This document shows positions 44,752 through 52,217 of a DNA stretch of 64,000 nucleotides, in pieces. Every line of letters starts with the position of its first letter. Within the stretch, counting starts at the first letter, position 1. The notes beneath the pieces were generated by a model. It saw nothing but the letters and a program-made list of their open reading frames with translations, had not been told where the DNA came from and ran no database searches. Where the stretch lies: NCBI RefSeq assembly GCF_000717275.1, contig NZ_JNYV01000002.1, positions 1,357,548 to 1,421,547 of the forward strand, given 5' to 3'. A program made the position numbers and the translations under genes. Origin of the DNA: Kitasatospora arboriphila. GTDB lineage: Bacteria > Actinomycetota > Actinomycetes > Mycobacteriales > Mycobacteriaceae.

Positions 44752-47651
44752 CGTGCCGCCACCTCCTCGGGCTCGGACTGGTCGGCGCCACGGCGCACCC
44801 GTGGGTTGTCTTCGTCGAGCCGGGCCCCGAGACTGCGCAGTACGTCAAGCACCAGGCCCACCACGATGAGGTAGACACCCAGGTCGAAGAACAAGGCCGT
44901 GACCAGCTTGACGTCGCCGAAGATCGGCAACGTGAACTCGAACGTCGCCGACGACAGTGCGGGTGCGCCGAGCAGAACCGACGCGGCGGCAGTACCGGCG
45001 GACAGGCCGAGGCCGACCCCGAGGATGCGCCCCGCGTCGATCGGCAGCGCCTCGCCGAGCTCGTACCGGCCGCCGGCGAGGTAACGCAGGACCAGGGCCA
45101 GGCCCATCGTCAATCCACCTGCGAACCCGCCGCCCGGCGCGTTGTGACCTGCGTAGAAGAAGTAGAGCGACAACACGATCATCGTCGGGAACAGCAACCG
45201 TGTGGTGGCCTCGAGCACCATCGACCGATGGCGCGGGTCGCGGAAGTTGCTGCCGCGCAACCACGTGGTGCGTTCCCCGAACAGCTGCTCGCCTTCGGTT
45301 TCAGGTCGGGGAGTGCGTGCCCTGGTCGCGTCGGCCACACGCGGCGCCGCACCGAACCGGCGGTGGCGGAACACCATCGACGCGACACCGGTTGCGGCAA
45401 CCATCAGGACCGACACCTCACCGAGGGTGTCCCATGCGCGGATGTCCACGAGCAGCACGTTGACCGCGTTGGAGCCGTTGCCGTATTTGTATGCGGCGTA
45501 GGGGATCTCGGTGGACATCGGAATGGTGTTGCGGGCGGCGGCCGCGAACAGACCGACCACCACGAGCAGTGCGCCAAACGCCAGGCCGAGCAAGGCCCGC
45601 AACGGCTTGAACCCGGTGGCATGGCGGTTCTCCGCCTCGGCGGGGAGTTTTCGCAGGACCAATACGAAGATGACCAGTGTCAGTGTCTCCACCAGGAACT
45701 GGGTGAGCGCGAGATCGGGTGCGCCGTGCAAGGCGAACAGCACGCCGCAGCTGTAGCCGGTGACCCCGACGACGAGGACTGCGGCGAGCCGGTTGCGCAG
45801 GACAGTGGCGGCTATCGCCGCGGCCACCATGATCCCGCCGATCACGAACTGCACGGGAGACTCGAAGCCGTTGATCTCCAGCCTGTTCCGCTGCCCGAGG
45901 AAGAGGACGATCGTGGGTAGGAGCACCAGCGTGATCACGATGACACCCTGGGTGAGTGGCAACGACCCCCGCTGGGTGTTGCGGGTGAGGTTGATCGAGA
46001 TGGTGTCCGCGCCGCGCAGCACCGCGTCGTAGATCCTGTCGGCGTTACCGAGCGCGGGACGCACAAAACCCAGCCGGCCGAGTTCGCGCACCAAGAGGAA
46101 CAGTGCGGTTCCTGCGACCACTGCGATGGCCGTGAAACCGAGGGCGAGATTGAAGCCATGCCACAGCGAGAGGTGGGCTATGCCTTCGTCGTAGCTGGGC
46201 ACCGTTTCGGCGTAGGGCTCCACGCGCTTGCCGATGAGTCCGGCGAGTGGACCGGAGACCACCCCAGCGAGCGCGAGTATCGCTGCCGGCGCCTGGAACG
46301 CGGCGCTCGGACGGTGCATGCGCGCCACCGCTGGGCTGGGTTCGGCCTTGCGTTTGCGGCCGAAGGCGCCCCACAGGAATCGCAGCGAGTAGGCGACGGT
46401 CAGAGTGGATCCGAGTACCAGCACCAGGACGACCACCGGCCCCTGCCACTCGTTCAGGGCACCCGTGTCCCATATCTCGGCGAAGGCGGTCTCTTTGCCG
46501 ACGAATCCCAGGGTGAGGGGGAGGCCCGCCATACTGGCGGCCGCGAGTGCTGCGATGCCCGCCAACACAGGGGTGCTGTGACCGAGTCTGGCGAGCTTGC
46601 GCAGGTCGCGGGTACCGGTGGAGTGGTCGATGATGCCGACCACCATGAACAGCGATGCTTTGAACAGCGCATGGGCCACCAACATCGCCATCGCCGCCAT
46701 CGCGACATCCTCGTCGCCGATGCCGACCAGCACCATCAGGAACCCCAGCTGCGAGACCGTTCCGAAGGCGAGCACCAACTTGAGGTCGTATTCGCGCAGC
46801 GACCGGAATCCGCCGAGGACCATGGTGGCGCAGCCGAGCCCGACGACCAAGACGTCCCAGGACACGAGGTCGGAAAAGCCCGGGGCGAGCCTGGCCACCA
46901 AGAAGATTCCGGCCTTGACCATGGCTGCGGCATGCAGATAGGCGCTGACCGGGGTGGGGGCCGCCATGGCACCGGGAAGCCAGAAGTGGAACGGGAAGAT
47001 CGCCGACTTGCTGAGCGCACCGATCAGGATCAGGACGATGGCCACGGTGACGGTCCACCCGACCGGGGGGTCGGCCACGATGTCCGACAACAGGTAGGAG
47101 CCGGCTTTCTCGCCAAGCATCACGATGCCGACCAGCATCGCCAGTCCACCGGCCGTGGTCACGAGCAAGGCCTGGGTGGCGGCCCGGCGGCTCGTCGCGC
47201 GGACGGCGTAGAAACCGACCAGCAGGAATGACAGCACCGTGGTCAGTTCCCAGAAGATGTAGAGCACGAGCATGTTGTCGCTGATGACCAGCCCGAACAT
47301 CGCGCCCGCGAACGCCACCATCTCGGCGGCGAAGCCGGCGACCCGACGTCGCACCTCACTGAAGTACTCGGCGCAGTAACAGAGCACCAGGGCCCCGACT
47401 CCGAGCACCAGAACAGACATGACGGCCGCGAGGGTGTCGAAGCGGAAGTCGATGTTCATCTGCAGGGCAGGGACCCAGCTGAAGGATTCCGTCCGGACGC
47501 CGTGTTCGTCGTCGGGCCAATTGAGCACCACCCACACCAGGCCGCCCAGCGGGGCGAGTGCGAGGAGGTAGAAGCCACGCCTGCCCAGGGCGGTGATGAT
47601 CGCAGGGGCCAGCACAGCCGTGATGGCCAAGGCGGCCAAGACTGCGATCAA
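44748..47651 (-). CDS. mrpA: Mrp antiporter subunit A fused with B
   Basis: 967 residues from a TTG at 47651, with GGAG 9 bases upstream; no better start is seen. The N-terminal 500 residues are the ND5-like core (AEYFSEVRRRVAGFAAEMV, FWELTTVLSFLLVGFYA, SKSAIFPFHFWLPGAMAAPTPVSAYLHAAAMVKAG). The middle (about 600-760) has the MbhD/MbhE-like segments (GAPDLALTQFLVETLTLVIFVLVL, VNVLLVDIRAWDTLGEVSVL). The end (about 820-950) is the MrpB domain (FYAGHNAPGGGFAGGLTMGLALVLRYLAGG). So A and B are one protein, as in many Actinobacteria. First gene of the operon. Confidence 0.92.
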   Translation of the reverse strand: MIAVLAALAITAVLAPAIITALGRRGFYLLALAPLGGLVWVVLNWPDDEHGVRTESFSWVPALQMNIDFRFDTLAAVMSVLVLGVGALVLCYCAEYFSEVRRRVAGFAAEMVAFAGAMFGLVISDNMLVLYIFWELTTVLSFLLVGFYAVRATSRRAATQALLVTTAGGLAMLVGIVMLGEKAGSYLLSDIVADPPVGWTVTVAIVLILIGALSKSAIFPFHFWLPGAMAAPTPVSAYLHAAAMVKAGIFLVARLAPGFSDLVSWDVLVVGLGCATMVLGGFRSLREYDLKLVLAFGTVSQLGFLMVLVGIGDEDVAMAAMAMLVAHALFKASLFMVVGIIDHSTGTRDLRKLARLGHSTPVLAGIAALAAASMAGLPLTLGFVGKETAFAEIWDTGALNEWQGPVVVLVLVLGSTLTVAYSLRFLWGAFGRKRKAEPSPAVARMHRPSAAFQAPAAILALAGVVSGPLAGLIGKRVEPYAETVPSYDEGIAHLSLWHGFNLALGFTAIAVVAGTALFLLVRELGRLGFVRPALGNADRIYDAVLRGADTISINLTRNTQRGSLPLTQGVIVITLVLLPTIVLFLGQRNRLEINGFESPVQFVIGGIMVAAAIAATVLRNRLAAVLVVGVTGYSCGVLFALHGAPDLALTQFLVETLTLVIFVLVLRKLPAEAENRHATGFKPLRALLGLAFGALLVVVGLFAAAARNTIPMSTEIPYAAYKYGNGSNAVNVLLVDIRAWDTLGEVSVLMVAATGVASMVFRHRRFGAAPRVADATRARTPRPETEGEQLFGERTTWLRGSNFRDPRHRSMVLEATTRLLFPTMIVLSLYFFYAGHNAPGGGFAGGLTMGLALVLRYLAGGRYELGEALPIDAGRILGVGLGLSAGTAAASVLLGAPALSSATFEFTLPIFGDVKLVTALFFDLGVYLIVVGLVLDVLRSLGARLDEDNPRVRRGADQSEPEEVAAR

Positions 47652-47928
47652 GAGGCACTCCGTCGATCGAATGGGCGGGGTGTCGGGTGGGTCGTGACAA
47701 CGGCGACAGGCACACCGAACAATGCCTGCGACCGTTCACCGAAGACGGATTTGCTCCGGTTTGTTGTCACCCAGTCTACCGTTGCTGCTGCTAGGTGCCG
47801 TATTCGGGGATGAGGCGGCCACCGGGATGGCCTCTCGCCGCTGGTCACCGCAAAACGGACAAGTTGGTGTACCCGACAAGATCGCAGCCGATCGGGCGCA
47901 ACCGGACCCCACCCCCTACTCTGTTCGC

Positions 47929-48351
47929 ATGAGTCGGGTGCGAGTGGTTTTGGTGCTGATGATCACGGGTCTTGCGCTGGTGTTGGGAGCGTGCGGCGGA
48001 GACAGCGAGGAGGCTGAATCCACCACGGTCGGGTCGGTGAATCTGCCGCAAGATTTCCCGGATCAGGTACCGCTGATCGAGGGTTCGATACTTGCCGCGG
48101 GCGGGACCGCGCAGGAGGGCTGGAACCTCACAGTCGCCGGTCAGCCCGACGCAGGGAATCCGTTCGACAACGCAGGCAAGGTCCTCACCGACGCGGGGTT
48201 CACCGAGGAGTTTCGTCGGCAAGAAGGCGGCCAGACCGTCGCCGGGTATGGAGCCGACAAAGACGGCAAGCGCTACACGGTGGTGATCGGGACCACGGCC
48301 GGCTCACCGAGCGGCCCGACGTCGATCACTTATCTCGTGTCGCAACGCTGA
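47929..48351 (+). CDS. Small lipoprotein of unknown function
   Basis: 140 residues from ATG 47929 with a clear lipoprotein signal (VRVVLVLMITGLALVLGAC, Cys22). The mature domain (VNLPQDFPDQVPLIEGSILA, GWNLTVAGQPDAGNPFDNAG, VAGYGADKDGKRYTVVIGTT) resembles small surface lipoproteins of mycobacteria but I cannot name a family. It diverges from mrpA across 277 bases in which I saw no motif. Confidence 0.78.
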   Translation: MSRVRVVLVLMITGLALVLGACGGDSEEAESTTVGSVNLPQDFPDQVPLIEGSILAAGGTAQEGWNLTVAGQPDAGNPFDNAGKVLTDAGFTEEFRRQEGGQTVAGYGADKDGKRYTVVIGTTAGSPSGPTSITYLVSQR

Positions 48352-48500
48352 CAATGCTCATCGGTCGTCGCGCGCCCCGGCCCGCCGAGCGCAGTCCATG
48401 GGCCGACGGCTGAAGGATCGGCGTGCGGCAATTCGCAACGCTCGGCCGGGTCTCGGCGAGTACGGTCGCATGGAATCGGGCTGGACGGGTCGGAGGAAGA

Positions 48501-49103
48501 ATGCGGGCAGTACGAATTGTTGCGTCGTTCCTGGTGATGTCGCTGGCCGCAGTCGGTGCGGTGTTGGCGGGCCCGACAGCCCATGCGACGCCGGTAGGCC
48601 ATGATCGAGTCGTTCAGCTGGTCAACACGATTGGTGACCGTTTGATCGTGGCCCATGAGGTCGCCCAGTCGAAGTGGCACTCCGGCAGCCCGATCAACGA
48701 CCCTGTTCGCGCGGCCGCGGTCATCCAGGCCGCGTCGGACTCGGCGGCCGCTCACGGGCTGGATCGAGCGCGGGTGGCTGCGTTCTTCACCGATCAGGTA
48801 CAGGCGGCGACCGGAGTTCAATACGCGTATTTCTCCATATGGACCCTCTCGGACCGAGCGCAGTTGTCCATCCCGAACCCGCCGCTGTCGGATCTACGGG
48901 CCAAGCTCGACAACATTTCCTCACGCCTCCTGACCGACCTTGCCGGGGTGAGGTCGGCGAACACCTCACCGCAGCTCTGCCAACTGTCGGTAGTCGCGGC
49001 AAGCGGTCCGACCGCTACACGGGTCATCGCCGATGCCGGCGATCCCGCAATGATTCCGAGCATCGTGACGGCGATGCGGGTTGCAGTGCAACATATTTGC
49101 TGA
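48501..49103 (+). CDS. Secreted chorismate mutase (AroQ-gamma)
   Basis: 200 residues from ATG 48501 with GGAGGAAG as ribosome site. A Sec signal peptide (about 1-30, ending THAHA-type: AGPTAHATP) precedes an all-helical AroQ-gamma chorismate mutase domain: RLIVAHEVAQSKWHSGSPINDPVR has the active-site arginine/lysine pattern. Two cysteines, in SPQLCQLS and at the C-terminus, probably form the disulphide known from M. tuberculosis Rv1885c (199 residues, from memory). It converts chorismate to prephenate outside the cytoplasm; why the chorismate is there is unknown. Confidence 0.9.
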   Translation: MRAVRIVASFLVMSLAAVGAVLAGPTAHATPVGHDRVVQLVNTIGDRLIVAHEVAQSKWHSGSPINDPVRAAAVIQAASDSAAAHGLDRARVAAFFTDQVQAATGVQYAYFSIWTLSDRAQLSIPNPPLSDLRAKLDNISSRLLTDLAGVRSANTSPQLCQLSVVAASGPTATRVIADAGDPAMIPSIVTAMRVAVQHIC

Positions 49104-49138
49104 GATAGGTGTGCGGCGGATCTACCTCGTCGAGGTTG

Positions 49139-50692
49139 CTATTCGAGATGCGGTGCTTCGTCGACTGATTCGGAACCCACAATCGGTGGAGCACTTCGCT
49201 GTTGCAGCTGCATGCGTTGTTCGCGTTCGTCGAGTGCTTGTTGTCGTTCGGCGATGATGTGCTGCCATACCGCTTCAATGGTGTGGTCGGTGTGGTGGGC
49301 CCGGTTGATTCGTGGGTGTTGGTCGGGGTCGATGTACTTGGGTGGGATCCAGGCGACTCGTCCGGCGTCGGGGCCGTCGGTGAGCATGACTGTCTGCCAT
49401 TGATCCTCGCCGGGTCCGATCATCTTGTGGTGAGGCGGACATGCGGGCGTGAGTACGTCGATGTCAGTCAAGCCGCCGTCGGCCCAGGCGGTGGTGTGGT
49501 GAATTTCGGTCCAGGAGATCGGGTTGCGGCAGCCTGGGCTGGTGCAGCCTCGGTCTTTGGCGAACAACGCCAACCGTTGGCCTTGTTGGGCGGTGCGTTT
49601 GGCGCGTGCGAAGTAGAGGACGTCGGCGGAGTGGTTGGCGAACACTGCCAGCGACCAATCCGCCCGGGCGGCGAGTTCGACAGCGTCCTTGACCGGCATA
49701 TCAACACCGGAGGCGGTGTGGGCGATGCCTGCGGCCTCATCAAGCTGTTGTTTGGTCATGGTGATGATGACCTGCACTGGTAGGCCACGGTGGGAGGTAC
49801 CGAGCAGTTTGTACTCGAGGATGGTCTTGAGGATCGCTTTGAATGCATCGTGTTGGCGCTGAGCCCTGCTGCGGGTATCGCGCCCTGCAGCAGCTTCGAT
49901 GATGGCCGCATCGTGGGCGGGGTCGTCGACCGCGCCAGACGGTGAGTTGGGGTCGTCAGGATTGTTCATACCCGGTGCGGCCCATACATCCATGACAGTG
50001 CGAAATAACGCCAACGTTGCCGGGTCGAGGTTGCCAGTGATCTTGGCCATCATGTCCAGACCTTGAGGACCATCAGACAGACCCCGGTTGCGTTTGCGGT
50101 CGGCGTCGTCGGTGAGTGATCCGTCCGGATCGACCCGGGCCAACACTTCTCGCCCACACACTTCAAGCTCAGTCGGGCCCAGTGTGCGGGCGTTGTCGGT
50201 CATCCACATATCGACCACGTCATACACTTCGGGCGCTGACTTGTGCGGAATCTTGTCGCGGACTTTGAGCATCACATCCATGTGCGCCAACCCAATCGCA
50301 CCCTCGGCGAGGGCTTGGGCGGCGGCCGGGCATTTCGGGGGCAACGCCTCACCCTGCATCGACAACAATTCGCCGGCAGCGTCGAGTGCTTTCAACCGTG
50401 AGGAAGCATCACCACGAGTGACTCGCAGTTCACTCATCACAAACCGATGCAACGTCGAATGACCAGCCTTACGAAACAAACCCCGATCATTCACCTCCTG
50501 CAACCGCCTGAGGCCCTGAAACGACAGTGCCCGAACCACTTTCTCGTTCACCCGCACCAACTCAGCAACCTGCACATCATCAACATCAGCTGCTGACGCA
50601 CCAGCAATCCGCTGCAGCACCGCATCAAGATCGCGATACAACCCCACCAACACCGGCATTGGCGGTGGATCCACCGTCACCGAATCACTCAT
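49139..50692 (-). CDS. DUF222/HNH endonuclease-domain protein (13E12 family)
   Basis: 517 residues from ATG 50692. N-terminal DUF222 domain (VAELVRVNEKVVRALSFQGLRRLQEVNDRGL, VMSELRVTRGDASSRLKAL) and C-terminal HNH nuclease domain: CTSPGCRNPISWTEIHHTTAWADGG and LTPACPPHHKMI, with the zinc cysteines and the catalytic histidine pair. This is the 13E12-repeat family found in many copies in Mycobacteriales; several mycobacterial copies are LexA-controlled. A perfect SOS box stands 61 bases upstream. It might be a damage-induced nuclease or a remnant mobile gene. The last residues overlap no other gene. Confidence 0.9.
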   Translation of the reverse strand: MSDSVTVDPPPMPVLVGLYRDLDAVLQRIAGASAADVDDVQVAELVRVNEKVVRALSFQGLRRLQEVNDRGLFRKAGHSTLHRFVMSELRVTRGDASSRLKALDAAGELLSMQGEALPPKCPAAAQALAEGAIGLAHMDVMLKVRDKIPHKSAPEVYDVVDMWMTDNARTLGPTELEVCGREVLARVDPDGSLTDDADRKRNRGLSDGPQGLDMMAKITGNLDPATLALFRTVMDVWAAPGMNNPDDPNSPSGAVDDPAHDAAIIEAAAGRDTRSRAQRQHDAFKAILKTILEYKLLGTSHRGLPVQVIITMTKQQLDEAAGIAHTASGVDMPVKDAVELAARADWSLAVFANHSADVLYFARAKRTAQQGQRLALFAKDRGCTSPGCRNPISWTEIHHTTAWADGGLTDIDVLTPACPPHHKMIGPGEDQWQTVMLTDGPDAGRVAWIPPKYIDPDQHPRINRAHHTDHTIEAVWQHIIAERQQALDEREQRMQLQQRSAPPIVGSESVDEAPHLE

Positions 50693-50752
50693 CGACAAGC
50701 CCCCCAGCCCTCGAACCCCTTTCATCAAGTGTACCAACCGAATCGGACATTG

Positions 50753-50768
50753 TCGAACAGGTGTTCGA
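50753..50768. promoter_or_regulatory. SOS box (LexA operator)
   Basis: TCGAACAGGTGTTCGA matches the actinobacterial LexA consensus TCGAAC-N4-GTTCGA exactly, 61 bases upstream of the DUF222/HNH start. Both six-base arms and one further base pair are symmetric. Damage induction of the gene is the expected consequence. Confidence 0.88.
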
Positions 50769-50790
50769 GTCTGACTAGTTCGGGATTAAT

Positions 50791-50848
50791 GCAGGCTTTG
50801 TGTTCGTCTGCAGGTGCTGCAACACCTGCAAACGAACACAAGCCCTGC
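50791..50848. repeat. Long hairpin between RibD-like and DUF222 genes
   Basis: Arms 50791-50816 and 50823-50848 are 26 bases with 3 mismatches and a 6-base loop (CTGCAA). It lies downstream of the RibD-like gene and upstream of the SOS box of the next gene, both on the minus strand. It may be a terminator without T-tract, or a palindromic repeat unit. Confidence 0.8.
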
Positions 50849-50922
50849 GTTTGATTGCGCTACACCGCGGCGAACTCTCGCAGCTACGAACAGCGTTGCG
50901 CTACAACCGTTATCGGATCGAC

Positions 50923-51486
50923 CTACCGCACCACATCGAAGACCTGCTTCTGAATGCCGTTGCCGTACACCTCGTGCTCGATCAGGTTGAGCTTCGTGGT
51001 GTCTTTGTCCGACTCACTGAACAGGCGCTTGCCGGCGCCGAGAAGGAGTGGGAACACCAGGAGGTGATAGCGATCGACAAGACCCGCGTCGGCGAGGCTA
51101 CGACCGAGGGTCGCACTGCCGTTCACAGCGATCGGGCCACCGTCGGTCTCCTTGAGTGCCGCCACATCGTCAACCGACCGCAGGATCGTGGCCGGCCAAC
51201 GTGGGTCGTCCTTCTCCAGTGTTGTGGAGACGACGTATCGGGGCATCGCGTTGTACTCGGCGAACTCGTCCATGGTCGGCCAGACCGGAGCAAACGCCTC
51301 GTACGACGTGCGGCCCAGCAGTAGCGCTGTCGTCTCTTCCTGCTCGCGCCCCTTGATCTCATAGGCAGCTTCATCGAACTCGACATCATTGAAGGTCCAC
51401 CCCGAATTGCGGTACCCGGGCTCGCCGCCCGGTCCTTCCATGACGCCGTCCAGCGAGACGAATGCGGTGACGATCAATGTGCGCAT
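50923..51486 (-). CDS. RibD C-terminal/dihydrofolate-reductase-like protein
   Basis: 187 residues of the RibD_C family: MRTLIVTAFVSLDGVMEGPG, ALLLGRTSYEAFAPVWP, GGPIAVNGSATLGRSLADAGLVDRYHLLVFPLLLGAGKRLF. These are NADPH-binding reductases of the deaminase-reductase fold; stand-alone members are usually of unknown substrate. Start ATG 51486. Confidence 0.88.
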   Translation of the reverse strand: MRTLIVTAFVSLDGVMEGPGGEPGYRNSGWTFNDVEFDEAAYEIKGREQEETTALLLGRTSYEAFAPVWPTMDEFAEYNAMPRYVVSTTLEKDDPRWPATILRSVDDVAALKETDGGPIAVNGSATLGRSLADAGLVDRYHLLVFPLLLGAGKRLFSESDKDTTKLNLIEHEVYGNGIQKQVFDVVR

Positions 51487-51679
51487 GACAAACCTCCGTG
51501 ATGGGTGGTGCCTCGGCCCGTGCCGAAGCTGTTCTCACCCCTACGTCGAACGAGAGAACCGGAAATCGACACGGTTTGCAGAGGAATCACCCGACAAAAG
51601 ACACGCGGCGCCGGGTGCGCCCCTTGTTCCGCCGCCGTGTTCGCCAGCGGATCAAGGATCCCTCGACAATACTGAGGTA

Positions 51680-52201
51680 GTGAAAGCGTCAGAACAGCCC
51701 GAGGCCGAGGTGTACCGGTTGTGGGACTGGTCCGCCCTGATCGGCTTGTGCGCCGGTGTGGTGGCGGCCGGCGCATGGTTTGTCACCGACAACGGGCACC
51801 AGCGTGCTCCGGTGCAGGCCCCAGGTCAGTACCAGTCGGTGGACACACCAGACGTGATCTGGTGGCTGCCCTACATCTTCGGGGCCACCTTCGGGCTGGC
51901 GGGATTGGCGGTGCAAGGTCTTCTCGAGCGGGCGAACACGCTGGTGACCCCGCGAGTACGCGATGGTCTGCTCATCGCAGGGTGCACGGCCGGAGGCGCT
52001 GGGGCCGCGGTTGCGGTCTGGCTCATTCCCCAGCAGTTGCTGTTCCAGGACACCGCGGGCCATGGCACCACGCTGTCGCGGGGCGTGGTCTTCGTCGCGC
52101 TGCCGTTGCTCGGATTGCTCGTCGGCACGGCCTTGGCCGTGCGTCGGCATCGCACCGCATCTACGACGTCGCTGACCAAGACGCCGTCGATGGCCCATTG
52201 A
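51680..52201 (+). CDS. Four-helix membrane protein of unknown function
   Basis: 173 residues from GTG 51680 with GAGG upstream; an in-frame reading from 51389 lacks family character and overlaps the opposite gene. Four hydrophobic stretches: LWDWSALIGLCAGVVAAGAW, VIWWLPYIFGATFGLAGLAV, GLLIAGCTAGGAGAAVAVWL and VVFVALPLLGLLVGTALAV. No catalytic motif recognised. It is convergent with the CDC48-like ATPase gene, 16 bases apart. Confidence 0.7.
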   Translation: MKASEQPEAEVYRLWDWSALIGLCAGVVAAGAWFVTDNGHQRAPVQAPGQYQSVDTPDVIWWLPYIFGATFGLAGLAVQGLLERANTLVTPRVRDGLLIAGCTAGGAGAAVAVWLIPQQLLFQDTAGHGTTLSRGVVFVALPLLGLLVGTALAVRRHRTASTTSLTKTPSMAH

Positions 52202-52217
52202 GAATCGCGAAAGAGCT

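Noticed and set aside
47652..47928. Gene or RNA element between mrpA and the lipoprotein gene
   Set aside because: Frames there are short and biased, and no repeat or clear hairpin was seen; probably just two divergent promoters.
49139..50848. Mobile element around the DUF222/HNH gene
   Set aside because: No transposase, no flanking direct repeats and no terminal inverted repeats that enclose the gene; only the hairpin on one side was found.
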